Assembly: GCA_030696525.1 (NCBI GenBank)
Contig: JAUYSB010000021.1
Location: 1-64,000, forward strand
Source: Hydrogenophaga sp.
GTDB taxonomy: Bacteria > Pseudomonadota > Gammaproteobacteria > Burkholderiales > Burkholderiaceae_C
Reading direction: 5' to 3'
DNA: 64,000 nt
This document shows, one piece after another, positions 8,828 to 17,797 of this stretch. The notes under the pieces are model-generated. The model was not told the origin of the DNA and ran no database searches. It saw only the letters and a list, made by a program, of their open reading frames with translations. The translations under genes and the position numbers were made by a program. Positions within the stretch are counted from its first letter, which is position 1. Each line of letters opens with the position of its first letter.

Positions 8828-11503
8828 TCAGGGTTCCTGGGCGCCCGTTGTTTGCAACGGCAGTTCGATGTGCACCAGCCCCGGATCGTCGTCGGACGGC
8901 GACTCGGCAAAACCCAGGCGCTTGGCCAGCCCCCGCATGCGGCTGTTCTCTTTCAGCACGCTGCCCACAATGCGCTGCGTGCCGTTCGCGCGCAGGGTGC
9001 GGATCAGCTTGTCCATCAACATGTGGCCCAGGCCACCGCCCTTGATGTCGGAGCGCACGATGACGCCGAACTCCGCGCTGTCGTTGTCGGGGTCGATGCC
9101 GGCGCGCACCGTGCCCAGGGTCTCAAAGCCGCCACCGGGCAGCTCGCCTTCCGCAATGAAGGCGACCTCGCGGGCGTAGTCGATCTGGGTGAGCCGCGCC
9201 AGCTCGGAATGCTCGATGGTGCGGCGGCTGTAGAACACACGCAGGCGCACGTCCTCGGGCGACAGCTTTTCGATGAAGGCGCGGTGCTGCAACTCGTCCT
9301 CAGGGCGTATGGGGCGCAGCAGCAGTTCGCGGCCCAGGTGGCTGATGCGCTCCTCCTGCTCCACCGGGTAAGGGCGGATGGCGAAGTTGGCCGCACCCGC
9401 CGGGCGCAACGCGCTCACCCGCACACGCGCGTCCAGCGCCACCGCGCCATCGGCGTTCACCACCAGCGGGTTGATGTCGAGTTCGGCGATCTCGGGCACA
9501 TCGGCCAGCAGCTGCGAGATGGCCACCAGCACGCGCTCGATGGCGGCCATGTCGGCGGGCGGCTGGTCGCGGTAACCGCGCAGCAGCTTGGCCACCCGGG
9601 TGCGCGCGATCAGCGCCTGCGCCAGCGGCCCATTGAGCGGCGGCAGCGCCAGCGCGCGGTCGGCCACCACCTCCACCGCCGTGCCGCCCTGCCCAAACAG
9701 GATCACCGGACCGAACAGCGGGTCGACACTGGCGCCGACGATGAGCTCGGTGGCCTGGCGCAGCTTGACCATGGGCTGCACGGTGAAGCCCTCCACCGCC
9801 GCACCGGGGCGCTCGGCGGCCACGCGGGCCAGCATGGCGCGGGCGGCTTCGCGCACCTCGTCGGCGTTGGCCAGGTTCAGGCGCACGCCGCCCACGTCGG
9901 ACTTGTGCGAAATCTGGTGCGACAAAATCTTGATGACCACCGGAAAACCCAGCGCCTGGGCCTCGCGCGCGGCGGCCTCGGGGTCGGCCGCCACCACCCG
10001 CGTGGGCACCACCGGCAAGCCGGCGGCGTGCAACAAGGCCTTGGCTTCGGGTTCGCTCAGCAGCTCGCGGCCACTGCCCAGCACGTCTTGCACGATGGCG
10101 CGTATGGCGCCCAGGTCGGCCACCGGGCCCAGCGGCGCGGCCGACGGGGTTTGCAGCAGCTCCTCCTGGTGGCGGCGGTAGGCCTGCAGAAAGCTGAAGG
10201 CGCGCACCGCTTCTTCGGGCGTGTCGTAATCGGGCACACCGGCCTGGCGGAAGATACTGCGCGCCTCGTTGACGGCGTCATGCCCCAACCAGCAGCCCAT
10301 CAGCCGCGAGGGCTTGAGTGTGGCCAGCGGCAGCAGGGCACGGGCAATGTCGGTGCTGGGCACGATGGCGGTGGGCGCCTGCACGAACAACACGGCGCTG
10401 TGGCGGTCTTCGCGCAGCGCGGTGAGTGCGTCCACATAACGCTGGGTGGGCGCGTCGCCAATGATGTCCACCGGGTTGCCGCGCGACCAGTTGGCCGGCA
10501 GCACGGCGTCCAGCCGCGCCAGCATGGCCTCGTCGAGTTCGGTCAGCTCCACGCCCGCGTGGGCGGCGGCGTCGGCAGCCATCACGCCGGCGCCGCCGCC
10601 GTTGGTGAGGATGACCATGCGTTCGCTCTTGTTGTCGCGAAAACGCGCCAGCAGCTCGGCCGCCAGAAACAAATGCTGCAGTGTGAACACGCGCAACATG
10701 CCGGCGCGGGAGATGGCGGCGTCGAACACGTCGTCCGACCCGGCCAGCGCACCCGTGTGCGAGGCCGCCGCTTTCTGCCCCTGAGCCGAGCGCCCGGCCT
10801 TGACCACGATGACCGGCTTATTGCGCGCCGCCGCGCGCGCGGCCGACATGAACTTGCGCGGCGACTCGATGCTTTCGATGTAGAGCAGGATGGCGCGGGT
10901 GCGCGGGTCGCTGCCGAGGTAGTCCAGCATGTCGCCAAAGTCCACGTCGGCGTGTTCGCCCAGCGAGACGAAGTGCGAGAAGCCGATGCCACGCGAGCCG
11001 GCCCAGTCCAGCATGGCGGTGACCAGCGCGCCCGATTGCGACACGAAGGCGATGTCGCCCTTCATGGCGCCGATGTGGGCGAAGCTGGCGTTGAGCCCCC
11101 AGTGGGGCACCAGCATGCCGATGCAGTTGGGCCCCAGGATGCGCAAGGTGTGGCGACGCGCGGCGTCCAGCATGCGCTGCTTCTGCGCCTTGTCCAGCCC
11201 GGCCGTCACCACCACGGCGGCGCGCGTGCCCAGGCGGCCCAGTTCTTCAATCAGGCCCGGCACGCTGACCGCAGGCGTGCAGATGACGGCCAGGTCGGGC
11301 ACGGCGGGCAGGTCGGCGGCGCGGGCGTACACCGGCACGCCGTCGATGTGGCTGCGTTTGGGGTTGACGCCCAGCAACTGGCCGCTGAAATCGGCGCGCA
11401 GGTTGCGCCAGATGGTGGCGCCCACGCTGCCGGGGCGCTCGGAGGCGCCGAAAACGGCCACGGTGTTGGGGGCAAACAGGGCGTCGAGGTTGCGGATGCT
11501 CAT
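8828..11503 (-). CDS. Acetyl-CoA synthetase (ADP-forming)-like/GNAT protein (Pat/YfiQ-type)
   Basis: CoA-binding domain LFAPNTVAVFGASERPGSVGATIWRNL, ATP-grasp region and C-terminal GNAT segment (GGGLGHMLMDKLIRTLRANGTQRIVG). Confidence 0.88.
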   Translation of the reverse strand: MSIRNLDALFAPNTVAVFGASERPGSVGATIWRNLRADFSGQLLGVNPKRSHIDGVPVYARAADLPAVPDLAVICTPAVSVPGLIEELGRLGTRAAVVVTAGLDKAQKQRMLDAARRHTLRILGPNCIGMLVPHWGLNASFAHIGAMKGDIAFVSQSGALVTAMLDWAGSRGIGFSHFVSLGEHADVDFGDMLDYLGSDPRTRAILLYIESIESPRKFMSAARAAARNKPVIVVKAGRSAQGQKAAASHTGALAGSDDVFDAAISRAGMLRVFTLQHLFLAAELLARFRDNKSERMVILTNGGGAGVMAADAAAHAGVELTELDEAMLARLDAVLPANWSRGNPVDIIGDAPTQRYVDALTALREDRHSAVLFVQAPTAIVPSTDIARALLPLATLKPSRLMGCWLGHDAVNEARSIFRQAGVPDYDTPEEAVRAFSFLQAYRRHQEELLQTPSAAPLGPVADLGAIRAIVQDVLGSGRELLSEPEAKALLHAAGLPVVPTRVVAADPEAAAREAQALGFPVVIKILSHQISHKSDVGGVRLNLANADEVREAARAMLARVAAERPGAAVEGFTVQPMVKLRQATELIVGASVDPLFGPVILFGQGGTAVEVVADRALALPPLNGPLAQALIARTRVAKLLRGYRDQPPADMAAIERVLVAISQLLADVPEIAELDINPLVVNADGAVALDARVRVSALRPAGAANFAIRPYPVEQEERISHLGRELLLRPIRPEDELQHRAFIEKLSPEDVRLRVFYSRRTIEHSELARLTQIDYAREVAFIAEGELPGGGFETLGTVRAGIDPDNDSAEFGVIVRSDIKGGGLGHMLMDKLIRTLRANGTQRIVGSVLKENSRMRGLAKRLGFAESPSDDDPGLVHIELPLQTTGAQEP

Positions 11504-12096
11504 GCTTGTTTTCCTTGGTTCAGCGCCATCCAGGCGATCAGCGACTGGCGCATGGCCTCTTCCACCGACATGTCGATGGGCGTGACCCAATCGCGCGGCA
11601 CAAACACGGTGTAGCCACCGATCATGTAACCCATGGGCAGATACACGGCCACGCGGTCGCCGCGCAGCAGGCCGGCGGGCAGGTCGTCCAGCGACTGGCG
11701 CGTGACCATGCCCACGATCTCCAGCGGCTGATCGGGCATTCGCAGCGCCACCACCTGCTGCGGGCTGTGTTCGTGGCTGGGCGAAAAGTAGTCGGCAAAA
11801 CTCTTGAGCGAGGAGTAGATGCTCTTGACCACCGGCAGGTTGGTGAACGGAAATTCAAACAGCGTGAGCAGCCGCCCCATGAAGGGTTGCGAGACGATCA
11901 CGCCCAGCACAAAGATGCCCAGCACCCCCAGCACCAGGCCCATGCCGGGCAGGTACACATCGCCCACCAGCGGGCGGATGACCCACATGGCCAGCGCCTC
12001 CGACCAGGCCAGGAAGATGTAGAGCAGGTACAGCGTCACACCCACCGGCAGGATGGTGACCAGGCCACGGAGAAAATACTGCGACAGGCGTTTCAT
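11500..12096 (-). CDS. DUF502 family membrane protein
   Basis: MKRLSQYFLRGLVTILPVGVTLYLLYIFL...GMGLVLGVLGIFVLGV...PRDWVTPIDMSVEEAM; start chosen at MKRL. Confidence 0.85.
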   Translation of the reverse strand: MKRLSQYFLRGLVTILPVGVTLYLLYIFLAWSEALAMWVIRPLVGDVYLPGMGLVLGVLGIFVLGVIVSQPFMGRLLTLFEFPFTNLPVVKSIYSSLKSFADYFSPSHEHSPQQVVALRMPDQPLEIVGMVTRQSLDDLPAGLLRGDRVAVYLPMGYMIGGYTVFVPRDWVTPIDMSVEEAMRQSLIAWMALNQGKQA

Positions 12097-12223
12097 GGGT
12101 GCTCCAGGGAACAATGAGCATAGCAGCGGGTCATGACATGACAGGCGGTGCTTGTGATGCCGCTTTTCGCCCACAATTGCATGTCTCATGCCCATTTGAC
12201 GCGCCCACCAGGCGCGAGATTTG

Positions 12224-12562
12224 ATGAACGATGTATTCAACGCGCTGGGCCGTCTGTTCAGCGCCGTGCTGGGTCTGATCTTCTGGCTGTTTGCCGCCGC
12301 CCTGGGCTTGCTGCTGGCCGCCGTGGTGGCGGTGCTGCTGCTGGTCGGCGTGGTGTGGGCCGTGCTGCGCGGGCGCCGCCCGGTGCGCCCGGTGCGCCCG
12401 GTCTATGTGCACCAGTTTCAGACCTACGCCCGTGAACGCGTGTGGCCGGGCCGCCGTGGCGCCGCCTCCACCGCCACCGACGAGGTGGTGGACGTGCAGG
12501 TGCGCGAGGTGCGCGACAGCGCTGGCGGGCACAGCCTGCCGCCGGCCGCCACCGAGCGCTGA
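12224..12562 (+). CDS. Small membrane protein, unknown function
   Basis: ATG start, hydrophobic N-terminal half, charged C-terminus; ends 1 nt before the convergent rsmI stop. Confidence 0.6.
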   Translation: MNDVFNALGRLFSAVLGLIFWLFAAALGLLLAAVVAVLLLVGVVWAVLRGRRPVRPVRPVYVHQFQTYARERVWPGRRGAASTATDEVVDVQVREVRDSAGGHSLPPAATER

Positions 12563-13492
12563 TCAGGCGTCTTCTTCGCCAGACTGCTGGCGACGCGCCA
12601 GTGCCGCCTGGTACACCGCGTTGCGCGGTGTGCCGGTGATCTCGGCGCACAGGCGCACGGCGGTTTTCAGGGGCAGCTCCTGCAACAGCAGGTCCAGTGC
12701 GCGCGCCGTGGCGGGTGGCAAAACGCCCTCGGCGTCGGCCGCCACCACCACAGGCGGGTGCAGCAACAGCGCGAATTCGCCCCGGCCATGTGACGCATCG
12801 GCCGCCAACCACGTGGCCAGGCCATCACAACGCAGCTGCTCGACCTCTTCAAACTGCTTGGTCAGCTCGCGGCCCACGGTCAGGCGGCGCTCGCCCAGCA
12901 CGGCCAGGTCTTTGGCGAGCGCGGCCATGCGGTGCGGCGCTTCCAGCAACACGCTGGCCAAAGGCTGCTGGGCCAGTTGGTCCAGGGCGCGCTGGCGTTC
13001 GGCGCCCTTGGGCGGCAAAAAGCCCACAAAGGCAAAACGGCCCTCGCCTTCGGTGAGGCCGGCCACGCTGAGTAGCGTGGTCACGCTGCTGGCACCCGGC
13101 ACCGGTACACACCGGAAACCTTGCGCCTGCGCTTCGGCGCACAGGCGCGCGCCGGGGTCGCTCACGCCGGGCGTGCCGGCGTCGCTCACAAAGGCCACAC
13201 GCTCGCCCCGGCGCAGGCGTTCAATCACCAGCTGCGCGGCTTCGCGTTCGTTGTGCTGGTGCAGGGCCAGCAGCGGCTTGTGCAGGCCAAAGGCCTGCAG
13301 CAAGCCGGCGGTGTGGCGGGTGTCTTCGCAGGCGATGGCGTCCACCAGGCCCAGCACATGCAGGGCGCGCAGGCTCAGGTCGGCCAGGTTGCCGATGGGC
13401 GTGGCCACCATGTAGACGCTGGCCTGCGGATAATGCTGGGCACCGGCAGCGGCCTCGGCGGCGCTGCGGGCAGGGAGAAAGGCGGCAGACAA
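12563..13492 (-). CDS. rsmI: 16S rRNA (cytidine(1402)-2'-O)-methyltransferase
   Basis: VYMVATPIGNLADLSLRALHVLGLVDAIACEDTRHTAGLL..., SDAGTPGVSDPG; start appears to be TTG. Confidence 0.92.
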   Translation of the reverse strand: MSAAFLPARSAAEAAAGAQHYPQASVYMVATPIGNLADLSLRALHVLGLVDAIACEDTRHTAGLLQAFGLHKPLLALHQHNEREAAQLVIERLRRGERVAFVSDAGTPGVSDPGARLCAEAQAQGFRCVPVPGASSVTTLLSVAGLTEGEGRFAFVGFLPPKGAERQRALDQLAQQPLASVLLEAPHRMAALAKDLAVLGERRLTVGRELTKQFEEVEQLRCDGLATWLAADASHGRGEFALLLHPPVVVAADAEGVLPPATARALDLLLQELPLKTAVRLCAEITGTPRNAVYQAALARRQQSGEEDA

Positions 13493-13914
13493 TGGAATGG
13501 CCCCGATTCAAGAACAAGAACAGCGGCCCCAGCACCAAGGCGGTGGGTGACGCCGCTGAAGACGCGGCGCTGGCGCACTTGCTGGCGGCCGGTTTGCGGC
13601 TGGTGGCGCGCAACTTTCGCACACCCGGACGCGGCGGCGGCGAGATCGATTTGATTATGCGCGAGCCAGGCGGCACGCTGGTGTTTGTGGAGGTGCGCCG
13701 GCGCGCCAGCGCCTCGCACGGAGGCGCGGCGGCCAGCGTGGGCGCCACCAAGCAGCGCCGCATCGTGTTCGCCGCGCGGCACTTTCTGATGCGCCTGCCC
13801 CAGGTGCCACCCTGCCGCTTTGACGTGGTGCTGGTGCAGGGTGATGCAAACAGTCACCCGGCTTTACCCGCGCTTGACTGGATACGCGCGGCCTTTGACG
13901 CAGGCGACGCCTGA
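13492..13914 (+). CDS. YraN/UPF0102 family putative endonuclease
   Basis: GDAAEDAALAHLLAAGLRLVARNFRT...GEIDLIMREPGGTLVFVEVRRR. Confidence 0.9.
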   Translation: MEWPRFKNKNSGPSTKAVGDAAEDAALAHLLAAGLRLVARNFRTPGRGGGEIDLIMREPGGTLVFVEVRRRASASHGGAAASVGATKQRRIVFAARHFLMRLPQVPPCRFDVVLVQGDANSHPALPALDWIRAAFDAGDA

Positions 13915-13980
13915 GCCCCGCTATCATTCAGGCCTTTGCGGCAGCGCAGCAGCGCCCACCCTCACCGCACCCGTCCCAAC

Positions 13981-14589
13981 ATGCTTTCCCAACGCATACA
14001 GCAGCACTTCATCGACAGCGCCGACCTCAACTACCAATGCGCCCAATTGCTGGCCGCGCCGGTGGAGGCCGCCGTCAATGCCGTGCTGGCCTGCGTGACG
14101 AGCGGCAGCAAAGTGCTGGCCTGCGGCCTGGGCGGCTCGGCGGCAGCGGCCCAATACTTCACGGCCAGTTTTGTGGGCCGCTTCGAGCGCGACCGCCCGG
14201 AGCTGGCCGCCACCGCCTTGAGCGCCGACACCACGGTGCTGACCGGGCTGGCCCAGGGCTTTGAGCCGCGCGCGGTATTTGCCCGCCAGGTGCGCGCGCT
14301 GGGCCAGGCCGGCGATCTGCTGCTGGTGCTGGCCGTGGGCAGCAACGGCGAATCGCTGCGCGACGCCGTGACCGCCGCCCACGAACGCGACATGACGGTG
14401 GTGGCCATCACCGGCCCACGCCCCGGCCCGCTGGGCGCGGCCCTCAAAGACACCGACGTGCTGGTCAGCGTGCCACACGAACGCCTGGCGCGCGCGCAGG
14501 AGGTGCAGCTGCTCACGCTGCACTGCCTGCTCGATGGCGTCGATGCACAACTGTTGGGCGACAGCCCCGAACCGGAGACCTCCGCATGA
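13981..14589 (+). CDS. SIS-domain protein (GmhA/DiaA family)
   Basis: MLSQRIQQHFIDSADLNYQCAQLL...GSKVLACGLGGSAAAAQYF; neighbours match the conserved yraL-yraN-diaA-yraP order. Confidence 0.88.
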   Translation: MLSQRIQQHFIDSADLNYQCAQLLAAPVEAAVNAVLACVTSGSKVLACGLGGSAAAAQYFTASFVGRFERDRPELAATALSADTTVLTGLAQGFEPRAVFARQVRALGQAGDLLLVLAVGSNGESLRDAVTAAHERDMTVVAITGPRPGPLGAALKDTDVLVSVPHERLARAQEVQLLTLHCLLDGVDAQLLGDSPEPETSA

Positions 14590-15236
14590 GCTTCACCTTC
14601 CCTGTCCGTACCGTGTTGACCGCTGCCCTGCTGGGTGCCACCCTGAGCGCCTGCGCCCCCCTGCTGGTGGGCGGCGCCGTGGGCACCGGCGTGCTGGTGG
14701 CCACCGACCGCCGCACCTCGGGTACGCAGCTCGAAGACCAGGGCATCGAACTGCGCTCGGCCAACCGCCTGCGCGACCAGATGGGCACCCGCGCCCGCAT
14801 CAACGTGACCAGCTACAACCGCCGCGCCCTGCTGACCGGCGAAGTGGCCAATGCCCGCGACAAGGCCCTGGCTGAAGAAATCGTCTCCCAAGTGGACAAC
14901 GTGCAAGGCCTGGTGAACGAGTTGTCCATCACCGCCAGCCCGTCGCTCACGCAGCAGGCCAACGACACCCTGATCACCGGCAAGGTCAAGGCCGGCCTGG
15001 TGGACATCAAGGACTTGTCGGCCAACGCCTTCAAGGTGGTCACCGAACGCGGCTCGGTCTACCTCATGGGCCGCGTGACGCAGCGCGAAGCCGACAAAGC
15101 CACCGAAGTGTCACGCAACATCAGCGGCGTGACGCGTGTGGTGCGGGTGCTGGACATCATCAGCGACGACGAGCTGCGCCGCATTCAGGCTGGCACCACT
15201 CAGCAGGCGCCGGCGGAGAACCGACCGGCGCAGTGA
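14586..15236 (+). CDS. BON-domain lipoprotein (YraP/DolP-like)
   Basis: Lipobox LLGATLSAC; two BON repeats (INVTSYNRRALLTGEV...VNELSI; FKVVTERGSVYLMGRVT...TRVVRVLDII). Confidence 0.88.
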   Translation: MSFTFPVRTVLTAALLGATLSACAPLLVGGAVGTGVLVATDRRTSGTQLEDQGIELRSANRLRDQMGTRARINVTSYNRRALLTGEVANARDKALAEEIVSQVDNVQGLVNELSITASPSLTQQANDTLITGKVKAGLVDIKDLSANAFKVVTERGSVYLMGRVTQREADKATEVSRNISGVTRVVRVLDIISDDELRRIQAGTTQQAPAENRPAQ

Positions 15237-15268
15237 GACCGGCCCGCAGGCGGTAGCGCAGAGCAACC

Positions 15269-15583
15269 TTACGGCACCGACACCGCCAGAACCGCCTTCG
15301 GGTTGGTGCGCGCAATGGCCAGCAAGGTACGCGCGGCCCCGCTGGGTTGCTTGCGCCCTTGCTCCCACCCTTGCAAGGTGCGAACCGAAACACCGAGCAG
15401 CTGGGCAAACTGGGATTGAGACAAGCCCGTGGCCTCTCGCGCCTGCGCAGCGGCAGAAACCACCACCTTGCCTTTGCCCGCTTTCATATCCAGGATGGAT
15501 TGCAGGATCTCGGCGCCGATGTCCCGCTGCGCCTCAAAGGCCGCGATTTCGCTGTCTTGCAACTTGCTAGATTTCGAGGGCAC
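15269..15583 (-). CDS. HigA/HTH antitoxin
   Basis: GTG start with GGAG upstream; LSQSQFAQLLGVSVRTLQGWEQGRKQPSGAARTLL HTH; overlaps toxin by 17 nt. Confidence 0.85.
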   Translation of the reverse strand: MPSKSSKLQDSEIAAFEAQRDIGAEILQSILDMKAGKGKVVVSAAAQAREATGLSQSQFAQLLGVSVRTLQGWEQGRKQPSGAARTLLAIARTNPKAVLAVSVP

Positions 15584-15878
15584 GGCGAATCTCCTTGAGT
15601 GTGCTGAGCGAAATGTTCTCTGAATCAGATTTGGCGTAGAGCGTGAGCAAGTAGACCTCCCCTGCCCCGTTGCGAACCAGGTAAACAATCCTCACGCCAC
15701 TGGACTTGCCTGGTCCATCTCGCGCCCAACGGGGCTTGCGGACACCACCTGAGCCGCGAATCACAGAACCCGCGACAGGGTTGAGCGCAACAAACGTCGC
15801 AAATCCTGCACGCTCGTCTTCGTCCCAATATTTTGGCCAGAGCCTTTGAAATATGGGACTTTCGACAACGGTGAACAT
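15567..15878 (-). CDS. RelE/HigB-like toxin
   Basis: MFTVVESPIFQRLWPKYWDEDERAGFATFVALNPVAGSVIRGSGGVRKPRWARDGPGKSSGVRIVYLV; immediately 5' of antitoxin. Confidence 0.85.
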   Translation of the reverse strand: MFTVVESPIFQRLWPKYWDEDERAGFATFVALNPVAGSVIRGSGGVRKPRWARDGPGKSSGVRIVYLVRNGAGEVYLLTLYAKSDSENISLSTLKEIRRALEI

Positions 15879-15963
15879 GACCAAACTATACGCCCAAGGC
15901 GCATACCAGTCAAAGGCTCGGCCTCCGCAGAAACACCTGCCGCAGGCAGGGGCAACACACTGC

Positions 15964-16017
15964 CGTCACTTCAAGCGCTTGATCAGGCTGGACGTGTCCC
16001 AGCGTTGGCTGCACATC
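15964..16017. repeat. Truncated duplicate of the 3' end of the oxidoreductase gene at 16714
   Basis: 54-bp direct match to 16712-16765 with 5 mismatches by hand alignment (CGTCACTTCA..CTTGATCAGGCTGGACGTGTCCCAGCG). Confidence 0.85.
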
Positions 16018-16082
16018 GGCACAGGACTGGTACCCCACGCCAGCGTAGAAACTCCGCGACGCCTCGTCGCAACCCGCGTTCA

Positions 16083-16367
16083 TCAGAACAACTCGCTGTG
16101 CGAACCGGTCCGTATGAGCTTGAGGCAACCGCTCTCAAGCGTTCCCACGCGTTCGTAAATGAGCAACCAATCTGGCTCCACGTGGCATTCACGCACACCG
16201 GCGTACAGCCCAGAGAGTTCATGGTCTCAGTATTTTTGCTCCAGCGGTCTGTCGTTCATCAGCTCCCTGACCGCCGCTCGCATCTTCTCCCAGTCGTAGC
16301 GACCTGAGCCTTTGACGCGCTTCTTGTCCCGCTTGAACTGGCGGGTCTCCTCAAGCGCGCGCGCCAC
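16083..16367 (-). pseudogene. YafQ-like toxin interrupted by an in-frame TGA
   Basis: Minus-strand translation VARALEETRQFKRDKKRVKGSGRYDWEKMRAAVRELMNDRPLEQKY*DHELSGLYAGVRECHVEPDWLLIYERVGTLESGCLKLIRTGSHSELF*; internal TGA at 16227-16229, frame preserved on both sides. Confidence 0.88.
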
Positions 16368-16369
16368 GG

Positions 16370-16603
16370 TCAAAAGTCCTCAAGCGTGGTCCGGGTTGTG
16401 TGGCCACGCCGCGCATCTTTGATGGCAGCCAAGGTGGTTGGATTTGCCCGCGGCAATTCCATGGGCAGACCACCCTTCTCGACAACACTGCGCAGAAAAA
16501 GTCGGATGGCCGTGCTCACATCGAGGCCGGCAGCTTTCAAGATCGCAGCCGCCTCTTCCTTCAGCTCGGGCTCAACTCGGGAACGAACATCGACGGTAAG
16601 CAT
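16370..16603 (-). CDS. RelB/DinJ-family antitoxin
   Basis: MLTVDVRSRVEPELKEEAAAILKAAGLDVSTAIRLFLRSVVEKGGLPMELPRAN; upstream of yafQ remnant. Confidence 0.9.
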   Translation of the reverse strand: MLTVDVRSRVEPELKEEAAAILKAAGLDVSTAIRLFLRSVVEKGGLPMELPRANPTTLAAIKDARRGHTTRTTLEDF

Positions 16604-16631
16604 GTTGACTCCTTCAGGAGCCTACACAGTA

Positions 16632-16653
16632 CCACAATGTAGCTACATTGTGG
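16632..16653. promoter_or_regulatory. Perfect 22-bp palindrome upstream of relB/dinJ-like antitoxin, probable operator
   Basis: CCACAATGTAGCTACATTGTGG equals its own reverse complement; 28 bp 5' of antitoxin start. Confidence 0.8.
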
Positions 16654-16713
16654 CAACAGAAACGATGCTGACACTTTTGTACAGCGGCCACCCGCAGCAG
16701 AAAAAAACCAGCG

Positions 16714-17622
16714 TCACTTCAGTCGCTTGATCAGGCTGGACGTGTCCCAGCGCTGGCCGCCCATCTTCTGCACGTCAGCGTAGAACTGGTCCACCAGCGC
16801 CGTGACCGGCAAGCGCGAACCGTTGCGCTTGGCTTCGTCCAGCACCAAGCCGAGGTCTTTGCGCATCCAGTCCACCGCAAAACCAAAGTCGAACTTGTCG
16901 GCCACCATGGTCTTGCCGCGGTTGTCCATCTGCCAGCTTTGCGCGGCGCCCTTGCCGATCACGTCCAGCACCTGGTTCATGTCCAGCCCGGCATTCTGAC
17001 CAAAGGCCACGGCCTCGCTCAGGCCCTGCACCAGTCCGGCAATGCAGATCTGGTTGACCATCTTGGTCAGTTGGCCGGCGCCGCTGGCGCCCATCAGCGT
17101 GAAGGCGCGAGAAAACGCCATGGCCACCGGGCGCACCGCATCAAACGCCGCCGCATCGCCACCACACATCACGGTCAGCGCGCCGTTCTGGGCACCCGCC
17201 TGGCCGCCCGACACCGGCGCGTCCACAAACTGCAGGCCCAGGTTGCGGGCTGCGGTGTAAAGCTCGCGCGCCACGTCAGCCGAGGCGGTGGTGTGGTCCA
17301 CCAGCACCGCGCCGGGCTTCATGCCCGCCAAGGCGCCGCCGGCGCCCAGGACCACCGAGCGCAGGTCGTTGTCGTTGCCCACGCAGCAGAAAACGATGTC
17401 GGCACCGGCCGCAGCTTCGCGCGGCGTGGCCGCGCTCGACGTAGCCGCTCCGAACTCGGCCACGAACGCCTGTGCCTTGGCGGGCGAGCGGTTGTACACG
17501 CTCACGCGGTGCCCCGCCTGCACCAGGTGGCCGGCCATGGGGTAGCCCATGACACCCAGGCCGAGGAAGGCGACGGATTGGGAGGGGGTGGGGTCGTAGG
17601 TTTTGGGGTTGAGTGAAGTCAT
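16714..17622 (-). CDS. NAD(P)-dependent oxidoreductase (beta-hydroxyacid dehydrogenase family)
   Basis: VAFLGLGVMGYPMAGHLVQAGHRVSVYNRSPAKA; DAPVSGGQAGAQNGALTVMCGG; GAAQSWQMDNRG. Confidence 0.9.
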   Translation of the reverse strand: MTSLNPKTYDPTPSQSVAFLGLGVMGYPMAGHLVQAGHRVSVYNRSPAKAQAFVAEFGAATSSAATPREAAAGADIVFCCVGNDNDLRSVVLGAGGALAGMKPGAVLVDHTTASADVARELYTAARNLGLQFVDAPVSGGQAGAQNGALTVMCGGDAAAFDAVRPVAMAFSRAFTLMGASGAGQLTKMVNQICIAGLVQGLSEAVAFGQNAGLDMNQVLDVIGKGAAQSWQMDNRGKTMVADKFDFGFAVDWMRKDLGLVLDEAKRNGSRLPVTALVDQFYADVQKMGGQRWDTSSLIKRLK

Positions 17623-17797
17623 AAAAGTCAATCTGCGCACAGGTTAAACGTCATTGTGCCCGCACCCTGAACGGACCGTTTTGCGTCACCCGCAAGACCA
17701 GCGGTCATTCAAAAACGACTGACGGATCACTTTTGCATGGATTAACAAAGAGGAAATCAGGACAATTCATCAACTAACAAACTTTATCATTTAAGCC

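Noticed and set aside
8675-11614. 979-aa plus-strand ORF antisense to the Pat-like acetyltransferase
   Set aside because: Low-complexity His/Gln/Gly/Arg-rich translation with no domain; mirror of a well-supported gene in GC-rich DNA.
15887-15905. TATACGCC-CAA-GGCGCATA as operator for the HigBA-like pair
   Set aside because: Plausible position but one mismatch and short arms; kept as a note rather than a feature.
16227-16229. TGA in yafQ (and TGA at 52461-52463 in the MFS gene) as selenocysteine or programmed recoding
   Set aside because: No SECIS-like hairpin noted, no redox context at either site; a single nonsense substitution is simpler.
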